Positions 51,747-62,245 of a stretch of DNA of 64,000 nt are shown here, in pieces. Both the position numbers and the translations under genes were made by a program. This stretch comes from Sarcina ventriculi. Lineage in GTDB: Bacteria > Bacillota > Clostridia > Clostridiales > Clostridiaceae. The stretch is taken from NCBI RefSeq assembly GCF_900456775.1, contig NZ_UAUL01000009.1, positions 1 through 64,000 of the forward strand, in the 5' to 3' direction. Below the pieces are notes generated by a model. That model was not told the origin of the DNA, did no database searches, and saw nothing but the letters and a program-made list of their open reading frames with translations. Each line of letters opens with the position of its first letter. Within the stretch, counting starts at the first letter, position 1.

Positions 51747-54272
51747 ATGGGAATGCTTGATAAAATGTTTGGCAGTTATAGCGATAGAGAAGTAAAAAGA
51801 ATAATACCTATAATTAATGAGATAGATAAATTAGGTGCAGAGATGGAAAAGCTTTCTGACCAACAGTTAAAAGATAAAACATTTGAATTTAGAAATAGAT
51901 ATAATAATGGAGAAGATTTAGATGATATTTTGCCAGAAGCTTTTGCAGTTTGTAGAGAAGCATCAACAAGGGTTTTAGGTAAAAAACATTATAGGGAGCA
52001 GTTAATTGGAGGAGTTGTTCTTCATCAAGGAAGAATTGCAGAGATGAAAACAGGAGAAGGTAAAACATTAGTTGCGACACTTCCAGCATATTTAAATGGT
52101 ATATCAGGAAAGGGTGTCCACATTGTAACTGTTAATGATTACCTTGCTAAAAGAGATAAAGAAGAAATGGGAAAACTTTATGAGTTTTTAGGACTTAAAA
52201 CTGGGGTTATAGTTCATGAACTTAATAACGACCAAAGAAGAGAATCATATGCAGCAGATATTACCTATGGAACTAATAATGAGTTTGGTTTTGATTATTT
52301 AAGAGATAATATGGTTATTTATAAAGAGGAAAGGGTTCAAAGACCTCTTAATTTTTGTATTGTAGATGAAGTTGATTCTATTCTTATAGATGAGGCTAGA
52401 ACTCCTCTTATAATATCAGGAGCTGGTGATAAATCAACTGAACTTTATAAAATAGCAGATTTTTTTGTTAAAAAATTAAAAGAGGAAGAAGATTATACAA
52501 TAGATGAAAAGGCTCATGCTGTTATGCTTACAGATATGGGAGTTGAAAAGGCTGAAAAAGCTTTCAAGATAGATAACTATGCAGATTTAGCTCATATAGA
52601 ACTTCAACACCATGTAACTCAAGCTTTAAAAGCTAATTTTATGATGAAAAGAGATAAAGATTACATGGTAAAAGATAATCAAATAGTTATAGTTGATGAA
52701 TTTACAGGAAGACTTATGGAAGGAAGAAGATATTCAGATGGACTTCATCAAGCTATTGAGGCTAAAGAAGGGGTTAAAGTTCAAAGAGAGTCGAAAACTC
52801 TAGCAACAATAACATTTCAAAATTACTTTAGAATGTATGAAACGTTAGCAGGAATGACAGGTACTGCGTTAACTGAAGAAACAGAGTTTAGAGAAATTTA
52901 TGGATTAGATGTTATAGTTGTTCAAACTCATAGACCAATACAAAGAATGGATAAACCAGATTTAGTTTATAAAAGTGCTAAGGGTAAATATCAAGCTATA
53001 GTTGATGAGATAATAGAAACTCATAAAAGTGGTCAACCAGTTTTGGTTGGTACAACGAGTATTGAAAAGTCTGAATATATATCACATCTTTTAAAAAGAA
53101 AAGGTGTACCACATAAAGTATTAAATGCTAAATATCATGAACAGGAAGCTGAAATAGTATCTCGTGCAGGAGAACTTGGAAATATAACAATTGCAACAAA
53201 TATGGCTGGTAGAGGTACTGATATAAAATTAGCAGATGGTGTTCGTGAAGTTGGTGGTCTTAAAATAATAGGAACTGAAAGGCATGAGTCTAGAAGAATA
53301 GATAATCAGCTTAGAGGACGTTCAGGACGTCAAGGAGATCCAGGAGAATCAAGGTTTTATATATCTTTAGAAGATGATTTGATGAGAATATTTGGTTCTG
53401 ATAAATTGCAAGGCGTTGTAGAGAGATTAGGTCTTAAAGATACAGAAGCTATAGAGAGTAAAATGGTAAGTAAATCTATAGAAAATGCTCAAAAAAAGGT
53501 TGAAGGAAATAATTTTGATGTAAGAAAAACTCTTTTAGGTTATGATGATGTTATGAATAAGCAAAGAGAGATTATTTATAAGCAAAGATCAGAAGTTTTA
53601 GAAGGCATGAATTTAAAAGAGCAAATTAGAGATATGATAGAATATGTGATAGATAGTGCTGTTGATTCACATCTTAATAATGTAACTCAAGGTGATTATG
53701 ATAAGGAAATAGATGCATTAATATTATACCTTCAGGATATATATCTTCCTCAAGGTAGTATATCTGCAAAAGATATTAAAGGCTTAGAGAGTGATGATAT
53801 AAAAGAAAAGTTATATGATATAGCTATAAAGTTATACGAGGAAAAGGAAATCAATATAGGTGATGAAAAAATAAGAGAGATTGAAAGGGTAATTCTTTTA
53901 AGAGTAGTTGATACAAAATGGATGGATCATATAGATAGCATGGATCATTTAAAACAAGGTATAGGTCTTAGAGCTTATAGGCAACAAGATCCAACTCAAG
54001 CATATCAAATAGAAGGAAGTAATATGTTTGAAGATATGATTCATAGTATAAAGGTTGATACGGTAAGAATACTTTTCCATACTAAGATAGAAGTTGAAAC
54101 ACCACAAAGAGAGTCTGTTATAGGAAGTACAAAGACAGCTGCTGTTCATGGGCAAAATAATAAAGAAGAACAAAAACAACAGCCAGTTAGAAATGATATA
54201 AAAATTGGAAGAAATGATCCATGTCCTTGTGGAAGTGGTAAAAAATATAAATCTTGTTGTGGAAAAGAATAA
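51747..54272 (+). CDS. secA: Preprotein translocase ATPase SecA
   Basis: 841-aa motor driving proteins through SecYEG. Walker A is [15 protein letters not shown] (about residue 102-108), the DEAD-like box is [20 protein letters not shown], and motif VI is [18 protein letters not shown]. The C-terminal zinc tail [19 protein letters not shown] binds SecB-like or ribosome partners. Length and motifs are those of the housekeeping SecA1. RBS GAGGT. Confidence 0.98.
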   Translation: MGMLDKMFGSYSDREVKRIIPIINEIDKLGAEMEKLSDQQLKDKTFEFRNRYNNGEDLDDILPEAFAVCREASTRVLGKKHYREQLIGGVVLHQGRIAEMKTGEGKTLVATLPAYLNGISGKGVHIVTVNDYLAKRDKEEMGKLYEFLGLKTGVIVHELNNDQRRESYAADITYGTNNEFGFDYLRDNMVIYKEERVQRPLNFCIVDEVDSILIDEARTPLIISGAGDKSTELYKIADFFVKKLKEEEDYTIDEKAHAVMLTDMGVEKAEKAFKIDNYADLAHIELQHHVTQALKANFMMKRDKDYMVKDNQIVIVDEFTGRLMEGRRYSDGLHQAIEAKEGVKVQRESKTLATITFQNYFRMYETLAGMTGTALTEETEFREIYGLDVIVVQTHRPIQRMDKPDLVYKSAKGKYQAIVDEIIETHKSGQPVLVGTTSIEKSEYISHLLKRKGVPHKVLNAKYHEQEAEIVSRAGELGNITIATNMAGRGTDIKLADGVREVGGLKIIGTERHESRRIDNQLRGRSGRQGDPGESRFYISLEDDLMRIFGSDKLQGVVERLGLKDTEAIESKMVSKSIENAQKKVEGNNFDVRKTLLGYDDVMNKQREIIYKQRSEVLEGMNLKEQIRDMIEYVIDSAVDSHLNNVTQGDYDKEIDALILYLQDIYLPQGSISAKDIKGLESDDIKEKLYDIAIKLYEEKEINIGDEKIREIERVILLRVVDTKWMDHIDSMDHLKQGIGLRAYRQQDPTQAYQIEGSNMFEDMIHSIKVDTVRILFHTKIEVETPQRESVIGSTKTAAVHGQNNKEEQKQQPVRNDIKIGRNDPCPCGSGKKYKSCCGKE

Positions 54273-54289
54273 ATAGGATAAGATATGTG

Positions 54290-54315
54290 ACTGCCTTAGG
54301 TATATCTAGGGCAGT
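54290..54315 (+). terminator. Hairpin after secA
   Basis: ACTGCC...TAG / CTA...GGCAGT stem with a short T-rich tail. Confidence 0.55.
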
Positions 54316-54412
54316 TTAAGTTTTATCTTAAAAGTGTTAGTTTTATATTTGTAGAAATAAAAGTAAAAGTGATATACTATAAAATATATTATTTTGTTAG
54401 GAGTGAGTTTTG

Positions 54413-55508
54413 GTGATTATAGAATTAGAAAACCAATTAGGAAAGATTGTGGGTTTAAGAAAAGAAGTTAGAGAAATGGGGAATTCACTTTGACTTAGAA
54501 GGATTAAAAAAGCAAAGTGATGAATTAGAACTTAAAATGCAAGAGTCAAACTTTTGGAATGATATAGATAAAGCACAAGAAATAACTCAAAAATCTAAGA
54601 GATTAAAGGATAAAATAAGTAAAATAGAAGGCTTAGAAAAATCTTTAGAAGATGTTGAAGTTTTAAAAGATATGATAGAGCAAGATGATATGGATAGTAT
54701 TAAAGAAATCATATCAGAGATAAAGTCTATTGAAAAGCAAGTAGAAGAATTTAAAATAGAGATTTTGTTATCAGGTGAGTATGATAGAAATGATGCTATA
54801 CTAACACTTCATACAGGAGTTGGTGGAAGTGATGCAAATGATTGGACATATATGCTTTTAAGGATGTATACAAGATGGTGTGAAAAGAAGGGATACGCTG
54901 TAAAAACTTTAGAATATCTTCCAGGAGATGAAGCAGGAGTTAAAAGTGTAACTTTATCTATAAAGGGAGAATTTGCTTATGGATATTTAAAAGCTGAGAA
55001 GGGTATTCATAGACTAGTTAGAATATCTCCTTTTAATGCAAATGGAAAAAGGCAGACTTCATTTGCATCTGTAGAGATTTTACCAGAGCTTACAAAAAAT
55101 CAAGATATAGAGATAAATCCATCAGACTTAAAGATAGATACGTTTAGGGCAGGTGGTGCTGGTGGACAGCATGTAAATAAGACTGAATCAGCAGTTAGAA
55201 TAACACATCTACCTACTGGAATAGTTGTTCAATGTCAAAATGAAAGAAGTCAGTTTTCAAATAGAGATACTGCTATGGCTATGTTAAAGTCTAAGCTTAT
55301 AGAATTAAAAGAAAGAGCTCATAAGGATAAAATAGAAGATTTAACAGGAGAACTTAAAGATATGGGGTGGGGAAGTCAGATAAGAAGTTATGTGTTTCAT
55401 CCTTATTCTTTAGTTAAAGATCATAGGACAGGTGTTGAAATATCAAATGTTAATGGAGTTATGGATGGAGATATAGACCAATTTATAATAAGTTTTTTAA
55501 CTAAATAA
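54413..55508 (+). CDS. prfB: Peptide chain release factor 2, with programmed +1 frameshift
   Basis: RF2, reading UAA and UGA. The gene is split: codons 1-26 from GTG 54413 run to an in-frame TGA at 54491-54493. Reading resumes one base forward at GAC 54492, to give 364 aa in all. The shift site CTT-TGA-C (54488-54494) is preceded by an SD-like ATGGGG, the classical RF2 autoregulatory arrangement: low RF2 lets the ribosome shift. The second part has the RF2 SPF-type region ([15 protein letters not shown]) and the GGQ loop [26 protein letters not shown]. The second frame alone lacks about 41 N-terminal residues. Confidence 0.95.
54485..54494 (+). promoter_or_regulatory. RF2 programmed frameshift site
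   Basis: TTCACTTTGAC: slippery CTT followed by the in-frame stop TGA and C, with an internal SD-like ATGGGG 8 nt upstream. Confidence 0.93.
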
Positions 55509-55653
55509 TTAGAGAAAATTATAAATTTAATTTTTAGTATTAAAATATGTTGATTTTAGATAAATATTAAAAAATATTTTTATTAGTATTAATGCAATGA
55601 AATATCTTTTAAAATTAACTAAAATCAACTTTGTTTATATATTAATTTGTAGA

Positions 55654-57024
55654 TTATTTAACTTTTTTTGCATTTTTATCGTCTATCATAAGTAAAATGA
55701 TAAATAAAAGAAATAAAATTAAACCTAATATAATTAATGAAGTATTTTCTAAAAGTAAGAGAGTTAGAGGATTGTATGCATAATTATATATTTGTGATAT
55801 AGCAACTAAAAATGCTCTGTTTATAGCACTTTCACTTATATATTCTAAAGTATCATATTTTGTGTGAATTTTAGATACATCTCCATCATTTATTGTAACT
55901 GAATCAATTCCATTATTTAAAAAGCTTGCATGGTCAGACGAATCTTTATTTTCAATTAAATAAGCTATTTTGTTATTTTTACAGTAATTTATTAAACTAT
56001 CTAAAAGTCCACTTTTAAATTCTTCATTTTCTCCAGTCATAAGGGTAATTGGAATTCCATCATCACTACCTATCATATCAAAATTTATAACTTTAGCATC
56101 TTGTAATGTATTTTTATTTTCATTAGCAAAACTACTTGAACCTAAAAGTCCAAATTCTTCAGCGTTTAAAGCAACAAAAATTATGTCTCTATCTGGTGTT
56201 GGAAGTGAACTTAAAAAAGATGCAAGTTCTAATAAAAAAGAAATTCCTGATGCATTATCTAATGCGCCTCTATAAATATTTCCATCTAAATCTACTCCTA
56301 AATGATCAAAGTGAGCTGTTAAAACAAGAGGTGATAATGATGAATTAGAACCTTTTATAACGCCAACGACATTATTTACAGTAGTTTCTTCAGCTATATA
56401 TGGAAAGAAGCAATTTATGTTATACTCATTTTCATAAGCAACTTTAATTTCTTCAAAGGTTTTAGGTGATACATTTACATATAAATCAAATGTAGAATTA
56501 TAGTCGAAAGAGCTTCTAAAATCAAAGTTATCCATAGAAGTTGATATAAAAACTACTTTTTCACCTGTGGATGTTTTTACAGCTAAAGCGGAAGAGTTAA
56601 ATGATACTGTATCTTCTTTGGAAAATGATATATTATTAGCTCTAAAATTTAAAAAAGTATCTTTAAAATCTCTATTATATTCAAAGTTTTTTATTATATT
56701 GTTAGACTTATTTGTAATTGTTAAATAAGGCTGACCTTCAATTTTTTTAGGGTAAAAAACATTAAAATCTTGAAGATATTTTAAATTATATGGAAGTAGT
56801 GAGTTTTCTTTAAATTTATTTAAAATATATTTTTGAGCGAGGATATTTCCTTCTTCTCCACATAATCTCCCTTCAAGTTCATCAGATGTTAAATATTTTA
56901 TACTACTAATTACATTAGATATATTGAATTCGTTTATGTTAAATCTAGAAAGTATGGATACATGAAACACAAAGAATGTAAGAATAAATAAAAATTTAGT
57001 TAAGTTAAATTTTATATTTTTCAT
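55654..57024 (-). CDS. M28-family zinc aminopeptidase, membrane-anchored
   Basis: 456-aa peptidase with an N-terminal signal/anchor helix (FLFILTFFVFHVSIL, about 11-25) and a C-terminal membrane helix (LLLLENTSLIILGLILFLLF, about 420-445). The M28 domain is recognisable: first metal His-x-Asp in AHFDHLGVD (about 235), the bridging Asp in RGALDNASGISFLLE, the Glu-Glu of NAEEFGLLGS, Asp in NFDMIGSDDG and the last His in SSDHASFLNNG. The catalytic domain lies between two membrane helices, probably outside the cell. Substrate unknown. RBS AGGAG 8 nt before ATG. Confidence 0.87.
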   Translation of the reverse strand: MKNIKFNLTKFLFILTFFVFHVSILSRFNINEFNISNVISSIKYLTSDELEGRLCGEEGNILAQKYILNKFKENSLLPYNLKYLQDFNVFYPKKIEGQPYLTITNKSNNIIKNFEYNRDFKDTFLNFRANNISFSKEDTVSFNSSALAVKTSTGEKVVFISTSMDNFDFRSSFDYNSTFDLYVNVSPKTFEEIKVAYENEYNINCFFPYIAEETTVNNVVGVIKGSNSSLSPLVLTAHFDHLGVDLDGNIYRGALDNASGISFLLELASFLSSLPTPDRDIIFVALNAEEFGLLGSSSFANENKNTLQDAKVINFDMIGSDDGIPITLMTGENEEFKSGLLDSLINYCKNNKIAYLIENKDSSDHASFLNNGIDSVTINDGDVSKIHTKYDTLEYISESAINRAFLVAISQIYNYAYNPLTLLLLENTSLIILGLILFLLFIILLMIDDKNAKKVK

Positions 57025-57156
57025 AATATGACTCCTATAAGTTGATAATTATAATTATGATTTGCATGATATAATTATTCTGTTTTTGTTAATATTTGTT
57101 TTTGATAAAATACGTAATATAATATTATTGTTACAAAATGGGAAGGAGAAAAAGTT

Positions 57157-59316
57157 ATGCAAAGTATAAATGAAATTTTGGCTAAAGAGCTTAATATATC
57201 TGAAAAACAAGTTAAAAGTGTTGTAGAATTATTGGATGATGGAAATACTGTGCCTTTTATAGCTAGATATAGAAAAGAAAAAACAGGAGGATTAAGTGAT
57301 GAGATATTAAGAATATTTTTTGAGAGACTTACTTATTTAAGAGGATTAGAAAATAAAAAAGAAGATGTTATTAGGCTTATAAAAGAGCAAGGAAATTTAA
57401 CTCAAGATTTAAAAAATAAAATTATACAGTGCAAAAATTTAACAGAGGTTGAGGATATATATAGACCTTTTAAGCCTAAAAAAAGAATAAGGGCTATAAT
57501 TGCTACTGAAAAAGGATTAAAGCCTCTAGCACAAGTTATATTGGAAGGTACTTTTTCAGGTAACTTAAATAGTGAAGCTTCTAAATATATAAGTAAGGAA
57601 AAGGAGGTTTTGTCAGAAGAGGATGCTTTAAAGGGGGCTATGGATATAATAAGTGAAATAATATCTGATGATGCAAACTTTAGGAAATGGATAAGGGAGT
57701 TTATAAAAGAAAAAGGAAGCATAGAAACTATTGGAAAAAGTGATGATAGAAATAATTATGAAATGTATTATGAATATAAAGAGCCTATAAAATCTATTCC
57801 ATTTCATAGGATTTTAGCTATAAACAGAGGAGAAAAAGAACAGGTACTTCAAGTTAAATTAAATTTTAATGATGAAAGAGTAATTAATTATTTAGAGAAA
57901 AATATTTTAAAAAATAATGAAGTAACTGATGAATATTTAAAAAAATCGGTGAGGGATTCTTTTAAAAGGCTTATTTATCCTTCGATAGAAAGAGAAATTA
58001 GATTTGAATTGACATCTAGAGGGGAAGACAGTGCAATTGGTATATTTAAGGCGAATTTAAAGTCACTTTTAATGCAAGCACCTATAAAAGGCAAAGTTGT
58101 AATTGGTTTTGATCCAGGGTTTAGAACAGGATGCAAGATTGCAGTTTTAGATGATACAGGGAAATTTATTGAAAATGCAACGGTGTATCCAACAATGCCT
58201 AAAAATGATATAGATGGAAGTATAAGAATTTTAAAAGAGTTAATTTATAAATACGATGTAGATGTTATATCTTTAGGAAATGGAACGGCTTCAAGAGAGT
58301 CAGAAGATGTTATTGAAAGGCTTATTAAAGAGGTTAAAGAGGAAAAAGGAAAGGATTTATATTATGTAATTGTATCAGAAGCTGGGGCATCTGTTTATTC
58401 AGCATCAGAACTTGCAAATAAGGAATATCCTAACTTAGATGTTACAGTTAGAGGTGCAATATCTATAGGTAGAAGACTTCAAGATCCATTAGTTGAACTT
58501 GTTAAAATAGATCCAAAAGCTATAGGAGTTGGACAATATCAACATGATGTGAGTTCTAAAAAATTAGATGAATCCCTAAAAGGTGTAGTTGAGGATTGTG
58601 TTAATAACGTGGGAGTAGATTTAAATATAGCGACCCCATCTCTTTTAAGTTATATAGCTGGAATAAACGGAACAATAGCTAAAAATATAGTGAATTTTAG
58701 AGAAGAAAATGGAAAGTTTGCAAATAGAAAAGAACTTTTAAAAGTAAAAAGATTAGGAAAAAAAGTATATGAGCAATGTGCTGGATTTTTAAGAGTTTCA
58801 GAAAGCGATGAAGTTTTGGATAATACATCTGTTCATCCAGAATCTTATGAGGTTGCTAAAAAATTAATAGAAATTTTAGGATATGATAAAAGAGATTTGA
58901 AACTTGGAAAATTAAAAGATATTGATGAAAAGATAAAGATTATTGGTATTAATAAATTAGCTGATGAGTTGAGTGTGGAAATTCTTATGTTAAAAGATAT
59001 AATAAAAGAATTAAAAAAACCAGGAAGGGATCCAAGAGAAGAACTTCCAAAACCTATTTTAAAATCAGGTGTTATAAATATAAAAGATTTAAAGAAAGAT
59101 ATACTTCTTATGGGAACTGTAAGAAATGTTTCGGATTTTGGAGCCTTTATAGATATAGGAATTCATCAAGATGGCTTAGTTCATAAAAGTCAAATGGCAA
59201 ATAAATTTGTAAAACATCCATTAGATATAGTAAAGGTTGGAGATATTGTAAGGGTCAAGATATTAGAAATAGATGAAAAAAGAAAGAGAATATCACTTTC
59301 TATGAAAGATGTTTAA
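57157..59316 (+). CDS. tex: Tex-family RNA-binding transcription accessory protein
   Basis: 719-aa Tex/Spt6-like protein, of unclear but conserved role in transcription and ribosome/RNA biology. N-terminal helical region (VPFIARYRKEKTGGLSDE), the YqgF/RuvX-like nuclease fold (GFDPGFRTGCKIAVLDDTG), two helix-hairpin-helix repeats (GINGTIAKNIVNFREENGKF, RLGKKVYEQCAGFLRV), and a C-terminal S1 RNA-binding domain (GTVRNVSDFGAFIDIG, to the end). Length is normal. RBS AAGGAG. Confidence 0.95.
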   Translation: MQSINEILAKELNISEKQVKSVVELLDDGNTVPFIARYRKEKTGGLSDEILRIFFERLTYLRGLENKKEDVIRLIKEQGNLTQDLKNKIIQCKNLTEVEDIYRPFKPKKRIRAIIATEKGLKPLAQVILEGTFSGNLNSEASKYISKEKEVLSEEDALKGAMDIISEIISDDANFRKWIREFIKEKGSIETIGKSDDRNNYEMYYEYKEPIKSIPFHRILAINRGEKEQVLQVKLNFNDERVINYLEKNILKNNEVTDEYLKKSVRDSFKRLIYPSIEREIRFELTSRGEDSAIGIFKANLKSLLMQAPIKGKVVIGFDPGFRTGCKIAVLDDTGKFIENATVYPTMPKNDIDGSIRILKELIYKYDVDVISLGNGTASRESEDVIERLIKEVKEEKGKDLYYVIVSEAGASVYSASELANKEYPNLDVTVRGAISIGRRLQDPLVELVKIDPKAIGVGQYQHDVSSKKLDESLKGVVEDCVNNVGVDLNIATPSLLSYIAGINGTIAKNIVNFREENGKFANRKELLKVKRLGKKVYEQCAGFLRVSESDEVLDNTSVHPESYEVAKKLIEILGYDKRDLKLGKLKDIDEKIKIIGINKLADELSVEILMLKDIIKELKKPGRDPREELPKPILKSGVINIKDLKKDILLMGTVRNVSDFGAFIDIGIHQDGLVHKSQMANKFVKHPLDIVKVGDIVRVKILEIDEKRKRISLSMKDV

Positions 59317-59336
59317 AAAAACATTACGATAAAATA

Positions 59337-59365
59337 TTGACATTAAACTGCAATATTGATAAGAT
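59337..59365 (+). promoter_or_regulatory. Sigma-A promoter of the ribU leader
   Basis: TTGACA, 17 bp, TAAGAT, with the start about 15 bp before the riboswitch. Confidence 0.75.
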
Positions 59366-59385
59366 TAATAGTGTAAATAAATAGA

Positions 59386-59495
59386 ATCTTCGGGGCGAGG
59401 TGTAAATCCTCACCGGCGGTTATAGCCCGCAAGCTTTTAGTAGCAGATTTGGTGAAATTCCAAAGCCGACAGTTAAAGTCTGGATGAGAGAAGAT
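59386..59495 (+). promoter_or_regulatory. FMN riboswitch (RFN element)
   Basis: P1 ATCTTC / GAAGAT encloses the conserved RFN segments GGGGCGAGGTGTAAATCCTC, ACCGGCGG, AGCCCGC, and AGCCGACAGTTAAAGTCTGG ATGAGAGAAG. It controls ribU, so FMN should reduce riboflavin uptake. Confidence 0.96.
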
Positions 59496-59533
59496 GTGTC
59501 ATAAATATATTCTTATTGTAATGATATCAGTAA

Positions 59534-59565
59534 CCCCGATGATTTATTCATCGGGGATTTTAAAT
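59534..59565 (+). terminator. Terminator of the FMN riboswitch
   Basis: Perfect 9-bp stem CCCCGATGA / TCATCGGGG with a 5-nt loop, then ATTTTAAATTTT, upstream of ribU: the off-state terminator. Confidence 0.85.
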
Positions 59566-59641
59566 TTTAAAAATAATTTAAGTGCAAATAGAATAATTGT
59601 GATAAAGCTCCGAAAAAGAATAATATTATAAGGGGAAAATT

Positions 59642-60196
59642 ATGGGGCAAAAAAAAGATTTGAACAAATTTATGAAAATAGCACTATTGTGTGCGATAGC
59701 ATTAGTTTTAATGTATATTGAATTTCCTATAACTCCATTTCCATGGTTAAAAATTGATTTAAGTGATGTACCAGCTCTTATGGGGGCATTTGCATTTGGA
59801 CCAATGGCAGGAATAATTATAGAAATAGTAAAAAATATTTTAATAGTATTAGTTAAAGGAACACAATCAGCTTTTGTTGGAGAAATTGCAAATATTCTAA
59901 TAGGAATATCTTTAGTGGTTCCATCAGCTGTTATATATAGAAAGTGGAATAGTGCAAAAAGTGCAGTAATAGGTATGATAATTGGTGCTATATGTATGCA
60001 AGTTGTGGGAATATTAGCCAATATATATCTTTTATTACCTCTTTACGGTATGCATTTAGTTGGTGCTGAGCTTGTTGATTATATATTAATTGGGCTTGTT
60101 CCGTTTAATGGAATAAAAGCTATTATAGCGTCTGTTGTAACATTTTTACTATATAGAAGATTAGTAGGAAAAGTTTTTAAAAGAGAAAGCATATAA
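59642..60196 (+). CDS. ribU: Riboflavin ECF-transporter S component
   Basis: 184-aa membrane protein with about six hydrophobic helices. It is the substrate-binding S unit that captures riboflavin for an energy-coupling-factor transporter whose EcfA/EcfT parts are elsewhere. Family features: IEFPITPFPWLKIDLSDVPA (the riboflavin-site loop), GPMAGIIIEIVKNILIVLVKG. Regulation by the upstream FMN riboswitch strongly supports the substrate. RBS AAGGGG. Confidence 0.95.
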   Translation: MGQKKDLNKFMKIALLCAIALVLMYIEFPITPFPWLKIDLSDVPALMGAFAFGPMAGIIIEIVKNILIVLVKGTQSAFVGEIANILIGISLVVPSAVIYRKWNSAKSAVIGMIIGAICMQVVGILANIYLLLPLYGMHLVGAELVDYILIGLVPFNGIKAIIASVVTFLLYRRLVGKVFKRESI

Positions 60197-60201
60197 AAAA
60201 T

Positions 60202-60235
60202 AAAAGCTGTATCAGATTTTGATACAGCTTTTTTA
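60202..60235. terminator. Bidirectional terminator between ribU and rimI
   Basis: Perfect 13-bp stem AAAAGCTGTATCA / TGATACAGCTTTT with T/A-rich flanks. Confidence 0.88.
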
Positions 60236-60238
60236 AGA

Positions 60239-60682
60239 TTAAAGGTTATGCATCCACATAAGGATAGCGTCTTCTTTATTATCTTCGTAGTATTTTTTTC
60301 TAATTCCTTCTTCAATAAAGCCAAACTTTTTATAAAGGTTTTGAGCCTTTATATTTGAAGCTCGAACTTCTAAATTGATGTCTATTACATTGTTTTTTTT
60401 GCATAGATTTAGCGCGGTATTCATTAATAAATTTGCAAAACCGTGCCCTCTAAAATCTTTAGATACTGCAATATTGGTTATGTTAGCTTCTCCAATTACT
60501 ATCCAAACACCAATAAATCCTACAATCTTGTTATTAAAAATAGCTACTAAATAATGTGCTAATGGATTTTTAACTTCATTTATATAAGATTCTTTGCTCC
60601 AAGAAACAGGAAAACTTTCCTCGCTTATTTTAACAACAGAATCAATATGGCAAAGTTCCATAGGAACTATATCTACATCCAT
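60239..60682 (-). CDS. rimI: Ribosomal-protein-alanine N-acetyltransferase RimI
   Basis: 147-aa GNAT acetyltransferase, acetylating the N-terminus of S18 or other proteins. Acetyl-CoA motif region is NIAVSKDFRGHGFANLLMN; the C-terminal NLEVRASNIKAQNLYKKFGF is family-typical. The start is set at ATG 60682, 4 nt after the tsaB stop with GGAG 10 nt upstream; longer in-frame versions lie within tsaB and have poor RBSs. The operon tsaE-tsaB-rimI is the common Firmicute arrangement. Confidence 0.92.
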   Translation of the reverse strand: MDVDIVPMELCHIDSVVKISEESFPVSWSKESYINEVKNPLAHYLVAIFNNKIVGFIGVWIVIGEANITNIAVSKDFRGHGFANLLMNTALNLCKKNNVIDINLEVRASNIKAQNLYKKFGFIEEGIRKKYYEDNKEDAILMWMHNL

Positions 60683-60686
60683 AGGT

Positions 60687-61388
60687 TTAAATCTCCATTC
60701 TTTTTTCATATTCTCTTTCAGCTTGAGATTTTCTAAGGTAAATAGGATTAATAGAATCAATATTTTCTATAATCCCATCATTAATTTTTTTAATTCCAAG
60801 TTCTCCAACAGAAGAAGCTTTAGGAAAATTACTATGATTTGGTGCAAAGAAGCTGTTTGGAATGTTTTCTTGTAAAAATTCTTTATGTTTAGCTACTCCA
60901 TCTCCAACAAAAATTATAGGTAAAGTTTGCTCTTTTAAAATAGTTACTAACTCATTTATGTTTAAGCATTGTTCTTTAATTAAAGGTGTTAAGTTATTAT
61001 TTTCATTTTTATAAAGACAAGTATATATATTATCTCTAAGAGCATCCATTATAGGACAAATTATTCCTTGGAATGATATAGAATTATAAGCTAAAGCATC
61101 TAATGTAGATACAGAAATTAAAGGCTTTTTAGATGCAAAAGCTAAACCCTTTAAAGTAGCCATACCAATTCTAAGACCGGTAAATGAACCAGGACCTCTA
61201 CTGATTATAAAAGCATCAATATCATTAATATCTATTTCATATTCTTTTAAAATAGAATCTATTAAACGCATAAGTATAACAGAATGTTGCTTTTTATCAT
61301 TTAAATTTATTTCAGCTAAAATTTTATCATCTTTAATTAAAGCACAAGTTGCAGTACTATAAGATGAATCTACACTTAAAACTAACAT
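60687..61388 (-). CDS. tsaB: tRNA threonylcarbamoyladenosine biosynthesis protein TsaB
   Basis: 233-aa ASKHA-fold partner of TsaD, acting as its dimerisation platform in t6A synthesis. N-terminal LVLSVDSSYSTATCALIKDD and FIISRGPGSFTGLRIGMATLKGLA are diagnostic. The ATG overlaps the tsaE stop by 7 nt. Confidence 0.95.
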   Translation of the reverse strand: MLVLSVDSSYSTATCALIKDDKILAEINLNDKKQHSVILMRLIDSILKEYEIDINDIDAFIISRGPGSFTGLRIGMATLKGLAFASKKPLISVSTLDALAYNSISFQGIICPIMDALRDNIYTCLYKNENNNLTPLIKEQCLNINELVTILKEQTLPIIFVGDGVAKHKEFLQENIPNSFFAPNHSNFPKASSVGELGIKKINDGIIENIDSINPIYLRKSQAEREYEKRMEI

Positions 61389-61846
61389 TTTTTAATCTCC
61401 TTTATGTAATTATATCTATCCCCGAAACTAGTAATAATTATTTTTCTAAAATTTTCTCCTTTTTCAGGAATCTTTTTTATATTTATATAAAGATACTCTG
61501 ATGGAATCAAATCTTCTATATAATTTGCCCATTCAATAAGACTTACTCTGTCACTAAATATATACTCATCAAAACCAATTGCGTATATTTCATCTGGATC
61601 ATTTATCCTATATACATCAAAGTGATTTAAACCAAGTCTTCCGCTTGAATATTCATTAACTATATTAAAAGTTGGGCTTGTTATATGTTCTTTTATTCCA
61701 AGACCAAGAGCAATTCCTTTACTTATATGAGTTTTGCCAGTTCCTAAATCTCCAGTTAAACATATTATATCACCGGGATTTACAAGATTACCAATCTGTT
61801 TTCCTATATTAAATGTTTCTTCAACACTAGTTACTATAAATTCCAT
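61382..61846 (-). CDS. tsaE: tRNA threonylcarbamoyladenosine biosynthesis ATPase TsaE
   Basis: 154-aa P-loop ATPase that drives turnover of the TsaBD complex. Walker A is CLTGDLGTGKTHISKGIA; ITSPTFNIVNEY and LNHFDVYRI follow, then IEWANYIEDLIP. First gene of the tsaE-tsaB-rimI operon. RBS AGGAGA 5 nt before ATG. Confidence 0.96.
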   Translation of the reverse strand: MEFIVTSVEETFNIGKQIGNLVNPGDIICLTGDLGTGKTHISKGIALGLGIKEHITSPTFNIVNEYSSGRLGLNHFDVYRINDPDEIYAIGFDEYIFSDRVSLIEWANYIEDLIPSEYLYINIKKIPEKGENFRKIIITSFGDRYNYIKEIKKC

Positions 61847-61987
61847 AAAAATTCTCCTTTTAAAAATAAGGTCTTATTTAATATTTTATCCAAGTTTTAA
61901 AGAAAAGAAAAGATGTGTATAGAGTTAAATGCAAAATGTATTAAGTATAATCAAAAATAATTTTAAAATAATATTTATTAAAAAGTA

Positions 61988-62016
61988 TTGTAAAAAATCT
62001 AACTTTATTATATAAT
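61988..62016 (+). promoter_or_regulatory. Sigma-A promoter of the tRNA-Trp pair
   Basis: TTGTAA, 17 bp, TATAAT, 13 bp before the first tRNA. Confidence 0.75.
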
Positions 62017-62029
62017 ACATAATGTGCTT

Positions 62030-62104
62030 AGGGGTATGGCTCAACGGTAGAGTAGTGGTCTCCAAAACCATTGGTTGTGGGTTCAAATCCTACTGCCCCT
62101 GCCA
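62030..62104 (+). tRNA. tRNA-Trp (CCA), copy 1
   Basis: 75-nt cloverleaf with CCA end; acceptor AGGGGTA / TGCCCCT with one G-U, anticodon loop CTCCAAA. Confidence 0.95.
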
Positions 62105-62132
62105 TTTAAAATCAAATATAAAAAACTATCAT

Positions 62133-62207
62133 AGGGGTATGGCTCAACGGTAGAGTAGTGGTCTCCAAAACCATTGGTTGTGGGTTCAAATCCTACTGCC
62201 CCTGCCA
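62133..62207 (+). tRNA. tRNA-Trp (CCA), copy 2
   Basis: Identical to copy 1, 28 nt downstream; a tandem duplication. Confidence 0.95.
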
Positions 62208-62245
62208 ATAAACTAGAAAATTTATTTTTCTAGTTTATTTTTTTG
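62207..62245 (+). terminator. Rho-independent terminator of the tRNA-Trp pair
   Basis: AATAAACTAGAAAA / TTTTCTAGTTTATT stem and a T-run, starting at the tRNA end. Confidence 0.88.
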
